64,000 bases of DNA from positions 1 to 64,000 of the forward strand of contig JALORC010000003.1 of NCBI GenBank assembly GCA_025459175.1, in the 5' to 3' direction. Of this stretch, positions 43,473 through 52,283 are shown piece after piece; the first letter of the stretch is position 1; the number at the start of each line of letters is the position of its first letter. The translations under genes were made by a program, and so were the position numbers. Under the pieces are notes generated by a model. It did no database searches and had not been told where the DNA came from. It saw only the letters and a list, made by a program, of their open reading frames with translations. The DNA comes from Planctomycetota bacterium (GTDB lineage: Bacteria > Planctomycetota > UBA1135 > UBA2386).

Positions 43473-46400
43473 ATGTTCGATCGGCCGACCCGACTGTTCC
43501 TGCGCTGGCGTGATCGCGGCGATGCCGCGGCGCTGGCCGAACTGTTCGATCGCACCGCCCCGGAGCTGCTGCGCCTGGCCGTGCACCTGTGCCGGCACGC
43601 GGTCGACGCGGAGGACGTGCTGCAGGCGACGTTCCTGGCGGCGATCGAGAGTGCGCAGCGCTTCGAACGCGGCCAGCGCGTGATGCCGTGGCTGACCGGG
43701 ATCCTGACGCACCGAGCGCTGGCGGAGCATCGGCGGCGGCAGCGGCTGCCGGTGGCGGCGGCCGACGGGGAGCGTGCGGGCGGCGGCGCGGAGCCGTTCC
43801 AGCATGCGCAATCGAGCGAACTGCACGCGAGCACGCGCGCGGCGATCGATCGCCTGCGCGAGCCGTATCGCCAGCCCACCATGCTGCGCCTCGTGCACGG
43901 CATGGAACCGGCCGAGATCGCGTTGCTGCTGCAGCGCAGCCCCGGCACCGTGCGGGCGCAACTGCATCGCGGGCTCGAACAGCTGCGGCGTCTGCTGCCG
44001 GCCGGCATCGCGACGTCGCTGGCGGTCGGCGCGTTCGCGGGCCGTGGAATGGCGGCCGTGAAGCAGGCCGTGCTCGCCGCGTCGCACACGCACGTGGTCG
44101 CAGCGAGTGTGGTCACCACCTCCGGATTCATCGCGGGAATGCTCATGGGGAAGAAGATCGTCGTCGGTGCAGGTGTGTTGCTCGCGTGGCTCGGCTGGTT
44201 CGCATGGGCCGCCGCGTGGCCTGACGAAACCGATGCGGAACCCGTGGCATTGGTCACGGCGAGCACGCCGGAGGTCACGCAGAGCGAGGTGGCGACCGCG
44301 GCGCCGACGTCCACCGTGACGCTGCCCGCGCCCGAACGCACGGACTCGACCCCGTCGCACGCGGGCACGCCGTGGCCGCTGCGCGGGCAGGTCGTCGATG
44401 GCGCGACCGGCGCGCCGATCGCGGGCGCAATCGTGTCGTTGACGGGGCCGCGGCGGCTGACGCTGCTCGACGTGCAGCGCGAACTCGGCGCCGCTGCCCC
44501 ACCGCAGGCCGACGGTGTGCCGGTGGGTTGCGGCGCGCCATGGCGGACACTTCGTCCACCTCCTGCCGTGCTCAGTGGCGATGTGCCGCACGACTTCCTG
44601 CTGCCGCCGACCGCGTCGATGCCGCGGCTCGCCACGACCACGACCGATGCCGCCGGGAGGTTCGATCTCGCCGTGCCCCCGACCGGTGGCATGGTGCGCG
44701 TCGAGCAGGCTGGCTACGGGGTCCGCTACGAGTCGATCGCCGAGGCACCCCAGCACCCGGTGCGGATCGAACTGTGCAAGCTGCGCACGGTGCGCGGACA
44801 CGTGCGCACCGACGACGGCACGCCGCTGCCGCACCCCGTGCAACTGGTGCTGCGCGCGATCGAGGGCGTGTGGTTCGCCACCACCGATCCCACGGGCCGC
44901 TTCACGGTCGACGTCGCGGCGCCGCAGCTGAGCACCGAGAGCCACACTCACGGTCTGGTCGTGGTCGGTGGCGAGCTGCTGCGCAGCTTCGACGGCGAGG
45001 AGGAGCTCGTGCTGACGCGCTTCGGCGGCCCGCGCCTGCACGTCGTCGATGCAGCCACCCAGCGCCCGATCGAAATCGTCCGGCTGGTGTCGTGGGACAC
45101 CGCAGGGTACCCCCAGCGGGCGGCCGCGTTGTTCGCGCCGAACGGCTATGTGTGGCTGCATTCGCCAGAGGGCCTGTCGGCAGGGTTGCACCCGCGGCCG
45201 AACGAGCGGCGCGACCCACTCGTGCCGCGGCTCGTCGTCTGGAGCGATGGCTATGGCAGCGAGGAACTGCGCGACCTGCCGATGCCGGGCAAGGACCCTG
45301 CGACCATCGAGGTGCGACTGCATCGAGGCGCGGTGGCCGCGCTGCGCGGAACGATCTCGCGCGCGGGCACCCCGCTGTCGGGTGTGACCACGCTGCTGCG
45401 CCCGGCGGCGCGCCTGCAATGGGGCGACCACGAATGGAAGACGATCGCGGCAGCCACGACGGACGAGCACGGCCGATTCGAACTGACGGCACCCGCTGGC
45501 GACCACCTGTTCGAAGCCCGCGATGCGAGCGGTCTGCGCATCCAGCAGCAAGTCACGGTCCCATCAGCGGCGTTGGTGCTCGACATCGAAGACGGCGCGT
45601 TCCTCGAGGTGCAGTTGACCGACGCGGCGGGTTCACCAGCCGTCGGCCACCTGGTCGCCGCCCAAGGCGCCACGGGACAGCAGCACAGCGCGAAGACGGA
45701 TGCCGTCGGCAACGCCAGGATCGGGCCCTATCAGCCCGGCCCGGTGACGATGTTCGCGGAACGGGTGGCGGGTCGTTGGGAGGACCGCCTCACCGAAGAT
45801 CTCACGCTCGGCAGAGGGGAGCGTCGGACGGTTCCACTTCGCATCACACCACCACCCCGCCTTCGCGTGCGCATCGCCTTCGACGGCGACGCGCCGCCGG
45901 AAGGCCTCGCAGGCTTCCGCGCCACTTGGTACGGGCAGTATGAGCCGTCACCGGTCGCGCCGGACGGCACCGTCGAGGCACAAGCACCACCCGACACGGA
46001 AGTCGCCATCCTCGGCCCTGGGTCGAGGACGTGGACGCGAACGATCCCGGCCGATGCTGTCGGCGAACACACGCTGCGGCTGCAGTGGCGCGGGCTCGCG
46101 TACTTCGGCACTCTGCAGGACCTGGATGGGAACGCGTTGCCGGGAGTCTCCGTGCGCGCTTACCCGATCGGGCTCAGCGGGGGGACGCAAGTCGTCACGC
46201 AGCGGGACGGTTCGTTCCGGCTCGACGGTCTGCTGCCGGTGCGCCACCGCATCAGCTTCGGGGATCAACCGCCGCATGAGGGCAAGAGCTTCCTGACTGC
46301 CGAGCCCCCGACTGCTTCGGGCGTCGAACTGGCACTACGCATCCCACTCGGCAACGAACCGTCGCAAGGTTCGCGGCTGCTGACCGGCACCGTGGCGGAT

Positions 46401-46652
46401 GCGAACGGGCCGATCGCTGGCGTGCAGTACATCATCGAATCGCTCTACCCGCAGTCCGCCGGCGTGCTCGCCGTGCTTGCCGCAGAAGGGGTCCAGCGTA
46501 CGGGGCACGACGGCGCCCTCCGGGGCAACGTCGCCGCGGCGCCGCGCCATCGTCTGCGGGTGTGGCCCGGGGCCGGCAAGCCCGCACTCGAGGAGGAGTT
46601 CACGTTGCCGGCGGGCACCGACGCGGTAGTGCGCGACTTCGTGCTGCGCTGA
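43473..46652 (+). CDS. ECF sigma factor fused to transmembrane helix and carboxypeptidase-regulatory-like repeats
   Basis: A single uninterrupted frame of 1059 residues. Residues 1-175 are an ECF sigma factor: region 2 in RLAVHLCRHAVDAEDVLQAT, then PWLTGILTHRALAEHRRR, and region 4 in LRLVHGMEPAEIALLLQRSP with LHRGLEQLRRLL. A hydrophobic stretch at ~229-246 (VGAGVLLAWLGWFAW) should span the membrane. The remaining ~800 residues carry repeated beta domains of the carboxypeptidase-regulatory/CNA-B type: PLRGQVVDGATGAPIAGAIV, VRGHVRTDDGTPL, LRGTISRAGTPLSGV, FGTLQDLDGNALPGVSVRA and LTGTVADANGPIAGV. The sigma part would be inside and the repeats outside, giving a membrane-tethered sigma factor with its own sensor or surface region. 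No anti-sigma gene is adjacent. Confidence 0.88.
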   Translation: MFDRPTRLFLRWRDRGDAAALAELFDRTAPELLRLAVHLCRHAVDAEDVLQATFLAAIESAQRFERGQRVMPWLTGILTHRALAEHRRRQRLPVAAADGERAGGGAEPFQHAQSSELHASTRAAIDRLREPYRQPTMLRLVHGMEPAEIALLLQRSPGTVRAQLHRGLEQLRRLLPAGIATSLAVGAFAGRGMAAVKQAVLAASHTHVVAASVVTTSGFIAGMLMGKKIVVGAGVLLAWLGWFAWAAAWPDETDAEPVALVTASTPEVTQSEVATAAPTSTVTLPAPERTDSTPSHAGTPWPLRGQVVDGATGAPIAGAIVSLTGPRRLTLLDVQRELGAAAPPQADGVPVGCGAPWRTLRPPPAVLSGDVPHDFLLPPTASMPRLATTTTDAAGRFDLAVPPTGGMVRVEQAGYGVRYESIAEAPQHPVRIELCKLRTVRGHVRTDDGTPLPHPVQLVLRAIEGVWFATTDPTGRFTVDVAAPQLSTESHTHGLVVVGGELLRSFDGEEELVLTRFGGPRLHVVDAATQRPIEIVRLVSWDTAGYPQRAAALFAPNGYVWLHSPEGLSAGLHPRPNERRDPLVPRLVVWSDGYGSEELRDLPMPGKDPATIEVRLHRGAVAALRGTISRAGTPLSGVTTLLRPAARLQWGDHEWKTIAAATTDEHGRFELTAPAGDHLFEARDASGLRIQQQVTVPSAALVLDIEDGAFLEVQLTDAAGSPAVGHLVAAQGATGQQHSAKTDAVGNARIGPYQPGPVTMFAERVAGRWEDRLTEDLTLGRGERRTVPLRITPPPRLRVRIAFDGDAPPEGLAGFRATWYGQYEPSPVAPDGTVEAQAPPDTEVAILGPGSRTWTRTIPADAVGEHTLRLQWRGLAYFGTLQDLDGNALPGVSVRAYPIGLSGGTQVVTQRDGSFRLDGLLPVRHRISFGDQPPHEGKSFLTAEPPTASGVELALRIPLGNEPSQGSRLLTGTVADANGPIAGVQYIIESLYPQSAGVLAVLAAEGVQRTGHDGALRGNVAAAPRHRLRVWPGAGKPALEEEFTLPAGTDAVVRDFVLR

Positions 46653-46679
46653 CCGAACACGTCGCGCTCGGACGCCCGA

Positions 46680-47090
46680 CAGCCGCGGTTGGGCAGGCGG
46701 TCGAACACGTAGGAGTTTTCGATGCTCTCCAGGCTGGTGGCGACGACTTCGGAGCGCGCCGCGGTCGGTGCGCACGATGCCGTCGGTCTGGACCGGCTCG
46801 CCGGCGGGCAGCGCGAGCGGAACGCCGCCGACGGCTGCCCCGGCGAGTTCGAAGCGCAGCGGGAAGTTGCGCGGCGCCTGCGAGCCGAAGAACGGGATCA
46901 CCGTGAAGCCGGTGTTGTCGAAGCTGGCCTTCCACGCGGTGCCGATCGCCCACAGCGGGTCGTCGGCGCGCGGGCGGTCGAACAGCACGCGCTGCTGGGG
47001 TCGCTGGCCGGCGCGCTGGGCCAGTTGATCGGCCTGTGCAGGGGTCACTGCCCGCGTGACGGCGGCGACCGCTTCCTCAGCGTGGGGCGG
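46680..47090 (-). pseudogene. Frameshifted fragment of an unrecognised secreted-protein gene
   Basis: Minus-strand translation shows convincing protein sequence in two frames: first AEEAVAAVTRAVTPAQADQL, FDRPRADDPLWAIGTAWKAS, TGFTVIPFFGS and PVQTDGIVRTDRGA; then, after a one-base shift near 46757, SEVVATSLESIENSYVFDRL and PNRG. The readable part ends at about 46680, next to the 3' end of the sigma-fusion gene, so the 3' part is missing. No clear start or signal peptide remains. It looks like the decaying N-terminal part of a larger gene. An assembly or sequencing error could also explain the shift, but not the truncation. Confidence 0.5.
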
Positions 47091-47207
47091 CAGGGAGGCG
47101 GTCGGACCCGGCGACTGCGACCTTCGGCGGCTCGCACGCCACCGGATTGTCGATCGGCAACTGACGTGGCGGTGCAGGCGGGCGCGGCTGCGTCGAGCGC
47201 CCTGCTT

Positions 47208-49622
47208 TCAGAGCGCGCCGATCGTCAGGGTCAGGGCGTTGCTGCTGGTGTTCTCGAGAAACAGCAGGTTCGGGTCGACCTCGAGCAGGACGAGTTGCTG
47301 GTACAGCTGGAGGCCAGCGAGAGCCACGATGTCGGGGATGGCGAGCTGCGTGTCGATGGTGCCGGCGGTGGCGACGGCCAACTCGTAGAGGTCCGGCGTG
47401 ACCAGCAGGTTGCACGTCGGTGGACTCAGCGGCAGCAGGCTGGACAGCGGGACGCTGATCTGCGTCAAGCCGGTGGCGACGACGACCAATGCGAGCGACG
47501 GAATGGTCGTGCTGCGGGCCCGGAACATCGTGCCGATCCAGGGCAGGTTGGTAGCGCTGTAGGTGTTGGGGCCGCCGGAGCCGGGGCAGGCGATGCCGGT
47601 GGTGACCGTCGTGGCGGGGCAGGTTGGTGCGTAGCGTGCGAAATGGGTGGAGACGAACCCACCGGCGGTACTGAAGTCGCCGCCCGCCACGACGTCGCCA
47701 TTCGGCAGCACGGCCAGGGCATGGACAGAGTCGTTCATGCCGCTGCCGAGCGCCGACCAGGTGCCGCCCTTCCAGCGCGCGATGCGGTTCGCGGCCACGC
47801 CGCCCGCGGTCGTGAAGGAGCCGCCCGCCACGAGGGAGCCGTTCGGCAGCACGGTCAGGACATTGACGGTAGGGAAGATGCCGGTCATGCCGCTGCCGAG
47901 CGCCGACCACGCGCTGCCATCCCAGCGCGCGATGTTGTTCGCGGGGGTGCCGCCGGCAGTCGTGAAGGAGCCGCCCGCCACGAGGTCGCCGTTCGGCAGC
48001 ACGGTCAGAGCATAGACAATGCCGCCCATGCCGCTGCCGAGCGCCGACCATGTGCTGCCATTCCAGCGCGCGATGTAGCTCGCGGCGGTGCCACCGGCGG
48101 ACGTGAAGAAGCCGCCCGCCACGAGGTCGCCGTTCGGCAGCACGGTCAGGACATTGACCGAGCCGAAGGGGCTCACGCCGCTGCCGAGTGCCGACCACGT
48201 GCTGCCATTCCAGCGCGCGATGCAGTTCGCGGACACGCCGCCGGCATTCGTGAAGTTGCCGCCCGCCACCAGGTCGCCGTTCGGCAGCACGGTCAGGGCG
48301 TGGACATCGTTTCTCATGCCGCTGCCGAGCGCCGACCACGTGCTGCCATTCCAGCGCGCGATGCGGTTCACGACGGCGCCGCCAGCGGTCGTGAACGAGC
48401 CACCCGCCACCAGGTCGCCGTTCGGCAGCACGGTCAGGGCAAGGACATCGTGGCTGATGCCGATGCCGATGGCGAGCGCCGACCACGAGCTGCCATTCCA
48501 ACGCGCGATGTTGTTCGCGGCCGTGCCGTCGGCAGTGCCGAACACGCCGCCTGCCGAGAGGTCGCCGTTCGCCAGCACGGTCAGGGCATTGACAGAGCTG
48601 TCCATGCCGCTGCCCAGCGCCGACCACGTGCTGCCATTCCAGCTCGCAATGCGACTCGCGCTGAGGCCGCCTGCGAGCGAGAAGGCGCCGCCCACCACGA
48701 GGTCGCCGTTCACCAGCACGGTCAGGGCATTGACCGTGCTGGTCAAGCCACTGCCGAGCGCCGACCACGTACTGCCACTCCAGCGCGCGATGAAGTTCGC
48801 GGAACCACCGCCAGCGGTCGTGAAGAAGCCGCCCGCCACGAGGTCGCCGTTGGGCAGCACGGTCAGGGCAGAGACAGTGTTGTCCATGCCGCTGCCCAGC
48901 GCCGACCACGTGCTGCCATTCCAGCGCGCGATGCGGTTCGCGGCGGTGCCGCCGGCGGTCGTGAAGCTGCCGCCCGCCACGAGGTCCCCGTTCGGCAGCA
49001 AAGTCAGGGCGTTGACTGTGTTGTCCATGCCACTGCCCAGCGCCGACCACGTGCTGCCATTCCAGCTCGCGATGCGGCTCACGGCGGTGCCGCCGGCGGT
49101 CGTGAAGCTGCCGCCCGCCACGAGGTCGCCGTTCGCCAGCACGGTCAGGGCGCGGACCGTGCCGCTCATGCCGCTGCCGAGCGCCGACCACGTGCTGCCA
49201 TTCCAGCGCGCGATGCGGTTCGCGGCGGTGCCGCCGGCGGTCGTGAAATCACCGCCCGCCACGAGGTCGCCGTTCGGCAGCACGGTCAGGGCATGGACTT
49301 GGAAGTTCATGCCGCTGCCGAGCGCCGACCACGTGCCGAGCAGCGGGTCGTAGGTGGCGATTTGGCTCGCCAGTACATTGCCGGCCAGCGCGAAGAATCC
49401 AGCGACGACGAGCAAGGGGGCCGCTGGGCCCGCGCCATCTGGATCCCAGCTCACAGTTGCGCTCACCGTGCCAGCGACTCCAGGCACCCCATCCCCTGGC
49501 AGCCATTGTGGTTGGCACTGAGCCATCGCCGACGAAGCGCCCCAAGAAAGCGCGCCTGCAATCAGGAGGCTGCGCAGGCGCGAACAGTGCAGGGAGAGGA
49601 AGCCAGATGCCGGGGAGTTCAT
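47208..49622 (-). CDS. Secreted 12-repeat (NGDLVAGGSFTTAGG) protein with shared C-terminal domain
   Basis: An 804-residue protein with a signal peptide (LLIAGALSWGASSAMAQ). Twelve tandem repeats of about 47 residues follow, each with WSALGSGM, ALTVLPNGDLVAGGSF and IARWNGST. The expected structure is one or two beta-propellers like other proteins with WNGxxW turns. The last ~130 residues, from GIACPGSGGPNTYSATNLPW (47208-47600), are the C-terminal domain shared by other secreted proteins here. The start at 49622 follows from the signal peptide. The long open frames on the opposite strand are a by-product of the repeat. Confidence 0.85.
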   Translation of the reverse strand: MNSPASGFLSLHCSRLRSLLIAGALSWGASSAMAQCQPQWLPGDGVPGVAGTVSATVSWDPDGAGPAAPLLVVAGFFALAGNVLASQIATYDPLLGTWSALGSGMNFQVHALTVLPNGDLVAGGDFTTAGGTAANRIARWNGSTWSALGSGMSGTVRALTVLANGDLVAGGSFTTAGGTAVSRIASWNGSTWSALGSGMDNTVNALTLLPNGDLVAGGSFTTAGGTAANRIARWNGSTWSALGSGMDNTVSALTVLPNGDLVAGGFFTTAGGGSANFIARWSGSTWSALGSGLTSTVNALTVLVNGDLVVGGAFSLAGGLSASRIASWNGSTWSALGSGMDSSVNALTVLANGDLSAGGVFGTADGTAANNIARWNGSSWSALAIGIGISHDVLALTVLPNGDLVAGGSFTTAGGAVVNRIARWNGSTWSALGSGMRNDVHALTVLPNGDLVAGGNFTNAGGVSANCIARWNGSTWSALGSGVSPFGSVNVLTVLPNGDLVAGGFFTSAGGTAASYIARWNGSTWSALGSGMGGIVYALTVLPNGDLVAGGSFTTAGGTPANNIARWDGSAWSALGSGMTGIFPTVNVLTVLPNGSLVAGGSFTTAGGVAANRIARWKGGTWSALGSGMNDSVHALAVLPNGDVVAGGDFSTAGGFVSTHFARYAPTCPATTVTTGIACPGSGGPNTYSATNLPWIGTMFRARSTTIPSLALVVVATGLTQISVPLSSLLPLSPPTCNLLVTPDLYELAVATAGTIDTQLAIPDIVALAGLQLYQQLVLLEVDPNLLFLENTSSNALTLTIGAL
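47640..49350 (-). repeat. Twelve ~141-bp tandem coding repeats
   Basis: The coding sequence of the protein at 47208-49622 is built of about twelve units of ~141 bp. Blocks such as CGAGCGCCGACCACGTGCTG and GTCGCCGTTCGGCAGCACGG recur nearly unchanged in each, so the DNA itself, not just the protein, is conserved between units. This indicates recent duplication or ongoing gene conversion. Unequal recombination could easily change the number of repeats, and short-read assemblies may collapse them. Confidence 0.85.
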
Positions 49623-49752
49623 GAGGCGTGCCGAGCGAAAAGGGAACCGAATGCACCGATCGTGGTGAAACAAACTGCGGTCCCGGGCCCTCTCGAACCA
49701 AGGGCCATCCTCCCACACCCGCACGACCGCGTCCGGCCGTTCACTCCCGCCC

Positions 49753-50187
49753 GGTCCCGCCGTTTCGCACCCCGCCGGAGCCGCCTTCGCGTCCACGGGC
49801 ACAGCGCTCCTCGCCGTGACCTGCGCGACGCGCTCGAGGCCAGGGTTGAAGCCTGGTAGGTCCCGCTCGAACGGAAGAACTGGAAGGTAGCAGAAAACAA
49901 GGCACTCATGCTGTTGCTCGGGCTCGAGCTGGCGCCAGCCGGGATCGAGTCCGCGGTGGGCCCGGCGCCGCAGGTCATCGTGTTCAAAGCAGTCAGGCCG
50001 CGGCCCCGGATCATCCGGAACCCGCAGCCAGCATCCCCTCTCACGTCAGCACGCGACGCCGCCCTTCAGCTTTTCGGCAGGTCTTGGAGCGCGCTCGCCG
50101 CACAGGCAGAAGCCGCGCGGCCAGCCGCTCACTCGCCCGATCGCCCGATCCCGGCGTTTCGCGCCACTCCGCAGCCGGCTTCGCGCC
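49753..50187. repeat. Pair of diverged ~41-bp repeats in an intergenic region
   Basis: The segment 49753-49793 (starting GGTCCCGCCGTTTCGCACC) and the segment 50147-50187 (starting GATCCCGGCGTTTCGCGCC) match at about 33 of 41 positions without gaps, and both end in CTTCGCG followed by two or three more bases. They lie in the gap between the minus-strand genes at 47208-49622 and 50361-52283. They may be copies of a dispersed repeat. The comparison was made by eye. Confidence 0.35.
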
Positions 50188-50220
50188 AACCTAGCAGCCG
50201 AGCTCGGCCGGCGCGGGCCA

Positions 50221-50320
50221 GTGGTCCTGCGCTGCAGGCCGGCCGGGGCCACGCAGAGAGTTCGAAACCGATTGTCTCTCACTCTCTGCGGCAAGCCGGA
50301 GCTCACTGCAGGAGGACCAC
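50221..50320 (-). repeat. 100-nt imperfect inverted repeat, possible structured terminator or small repetitive element
   Basis: Outer arms: GTGGTCCT at 50221-50228 pairs with AGGACCAC at 50313-50320, and CTGCAG at 50232-50237 pairs with CTGCAG at 50306-50311. A middle stem can form from CCGGC (50239-50243) and GCCGG (50295-50299). The inner stem is a perfect 10 bp: CGCAGAGAGT (50252-50261) with ACTCTCTGCG (50281-50290) around a 19-nt loop. The nested arms keep order and would fold into one long hairpin. It begins 41 nt after the stop of the minus-strand gene at 50361-52283, so it could end that transcript; it could also be a MITE-like repeat. Confidence 0.55.
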
Positions 50321-50360
50321 CTGCAGGCAGATCACGCCGGCAACATCACGCAGACCGATA

Positions 50361-52283
50361 TCACTGCAGACCGATCGTGTGCTTGATCGCGTTGCTGGAG
50401 CGCGTGATCAGGTTGCCGCCGGTCGGCAACACACCATCGAGCACGACGAACTGCGCGTAGATGTCGACGCCCAGCAGGCCGCTCGGGACCAGCAACGGCA
50501 CCGTGCCGGTCACCGAGGCTGGCGGCAGGATGAACGTCTCCCACAGGAGCGCGCCCGTCGTCGTACTGAGCACGCACCCAGGCGCAGTGATGCCCGGGAC
50601 CTGGAAGCCCGGCCGGGTCGCGCCGACGTCGAGCAGCTGCGCGCCGATCACACCCGCCACGTTGTTGGCGTTCCAACGCAGAGTCTGGCCGGCGAACATG
50701 CGACCCGAGTACTGCGCGCCACCGGCCACGGGCGTCGCCACGGCGGTCTGGCCCATGTTGTTGGCACCGGCCAACTCGACGCTGGTCGTGAACGGCACTT
50801 CGATCGAGAGGTCGCGGGACTGCGGATCGGCCGAACTCACGGTGCCGATGCGGCCGCGCGTGAACCCGACCAGGGCCGCCGACGTGCTGGCGCTGGCGTT
50901 GGCCATCGCCGGCAAGGTGCCGTAGCGGAACTCGACGATGCCGGTCGCCTCGAAGAACACGCACTGCAGCTGGTTGACCGAGTGACCGCCGACGCCCACG
51001 GCCGACACGACGTTGAAGGGCGCCACATCGAACCACGTCACATAGCAGATCTGGCTGCCGACGGGGCCCTCCGTCAACACGTGCAAGCCGGAGTTCGGGT
51101 TGGTGGCGACGTTCTCGGCCATGTCGAAGTCGAACCACAACGGCATCATGCGAGCCGTCAGACCCGCCGCCGACCCGAGCATCTCGGCCACGGTCGGCGT
51201 GAAGTCCGCGATGGTCGGCGCGCTGTCCAACCACACATAGCCGTTGGTGCACGGCTTGATCGTCGCCGTCGAGCCACCCGGGAAGTTGAAGGTCCAGCCG
51301 AGCGCGTGGCTGACCAGGCCGTCGTCGAGAGAGCCGCTGAACAGCGTGTTGGGGGCCGCATTGACCTTGCTGGCGTCGAACGGCGGCGCGCCGCCCACGA
51401 CGGTGTAGGTCGTCGGGGCCGAGACACTGTCCGGAATCAGCGTGAGCCCGGTCAGATCCGCCACCTGGCCATTCAGGAACGACTGGTAGAACGTCGACGG
51501 CGAACCGCCACAGGCAGCGCCGTAGAACTCATTGCGGGCCGGAATCAGCGCGGCGTAGCCGCCAGCGCCGGCGAACTCGAGGCCAACCACCGGTGGGGCC
51601 GCGGAGGTCGTGCCGGTCACCGCGCCAGGCGTCGCCGCGGTGACACCTTCGCCGCGGACCAGCGCCGCGCCGCCGCTGGTGTCCTGGATGGGCATCATGG
51701 CGCCAGCGAACGGCGGCAGCGTGCCCGCCGTCGGCATCGTGATGTCGATGAGGAGGTTGCGCTGCACGCTCGTCGGATCGAAGACGATCGAGGCGCCGAT
51801 CGCCGCGAGGTCGATTTCGATGCTGAAGTTGTTCGGCGTCGAGCCGGTGGACGGCAGCTCGGTCACCGTGGTCGTGCCGAGCGCCCCCATGGTCGTGGTC
51901 GCGGCCAGGCGGTTCGTCGCGAACGTGGTGCTCATGTTCGTGTTGTCCAGCGACGTCGAGCCGAGTTCGACGGTGACCCCGGTCCAGCTGTGACCGCCGG
52001 AGTTCTGCTCGCCATCCTCACCGCGGAACTTGAGCTTGGTGATCACGATGGGCCCGGTGATGCCGGCATTGCCCGTGAAGTGGCTGGCCTCGTAGATGAT
52101 CTGGAACCGGCCGCCAGCGCCACCCGTGGCGGGTGCGCGCCACCAGGTGGTCGCCCCGGCGCTGCCGAGCTGGGTCGCGGATTCCGTGAGGTGGTGGTTG
52201 TCCGGCAGCAGGAGCTGCCGCTGGGCCGGCAGCGCCAGAGCCGCGCTGAACAGAACGCCGAAGGAAACAGACGTGCGGATCAT
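50361..52283 (-). CDS. Secreted protein of unknown function with shared C-terminal domain
   Basis: A 640-residue protein with a signal peptide (VSFGVLFSAALALPAQ). The middle is beta-rich with no family recognised: an N-terminal part (FQIIYEASHFTGNAGITGP, LKFRGEDG), then FYGAACGGSPSTFYQSF and LGWTFNFPGGSTATIKPCTN, a pattern also seen in the proteins at 53139-54638 and 60198-61925 (WFDFDMAENVATNPNSGLHV, CYVTWFDVAPFN). The end (from ITAPGCVLSTTTGALLWETF to IYAQFVVLDG) is the shared C-terminal domain. A secreted or surface-exposed role is likely; the activity is unknown. Confidence 0.8.
   Translation of the reverse strand: MIRTSVSFGVLFSAALALPAQRQLLLPDNHHLTESATQLGSAGATTWWRAPATGGAGGRFQIIYEASHFTGNAGITGPIVITKLKFRGEDGEQNSGGHSWTGVTVELGSTSLDNTNMSTTFATNRLAATTTMGALGTTTVTELPSTGSTPNNFSIEIDLAAIGASIVFDPTSVQRNLLIDITMPTAGTLPPFAGAMMPIQDTSGGAALVRGEGVTAATPGAVTGTTSAAPPVVGLEFAGAGGYAALIPARNEFYGAACGGSPSTFYQSFLNGQVADLTGLTLIPDSVSAPTTYTVVGGAPPFDASKVNAAPNTLFSGSLDDGLVSHALGWTFNFPGGSTATIKPCTNGYVWLDSAPTIADFTPTVAEMLGSAAGLTARMMPLWFDFDMAENVATNPNSGLHVLTEGPVGSQICYVTWFDVAPFNVVSAVGVGGHSVNQLQCVFFEATGIVEFRYGTLPAMANASASTSAALVGFTRGRIGTVSSADPQSRDLSIEVPFTTSVELAGANNMGQTAVATPVAGGAQYSGRMFAGQTLRWNANNVAGVIGAQLLDVGATRPGFQVPGITAPGCVLSTTTGALLWETFILPPASVTGTVPLLVPSGLLGVDIYAQFVVLDGVLPTGGNLITRSSNAIKHTIGLQ

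Larger units (their letters stand above)
49623..50360. other. 738-nt gap without a credible gene
   Basis: Both neighbours are on the minus strand. Reading frames here are short and of shadow composition. What can be seen is the pair of ~41-bp repeats and, close to the end of the gene at 50361, a 100-nt imperfect inverted repeat (50221-50320). The part nearest 49622 should hold the promoter of the 12-repeat protein, but no clear -35/-10 pair was recognised. Confidence 0.5.

Noticed and set aside
47640-49350. Regularly spaced direct repeats resembling a CRISPR array
   Set aside because: The unit is ~141 bp, wholly in frame and protein-coding. There are no 25-45 bp repeats with unique spacers and no cas genes.
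46722-49859. A 1045-residue plus-strand open frame with repeated HGQGxD / AAxRRPRAAIPARD units
   Set aside because: It is antisense to the signal-peptide-bearing 12-repeat protein. The repeats are the complement of that gene's 141-bp units, and the composition (Arg/Ala/His-rich, no signal or domain) is that of a shadow frame.
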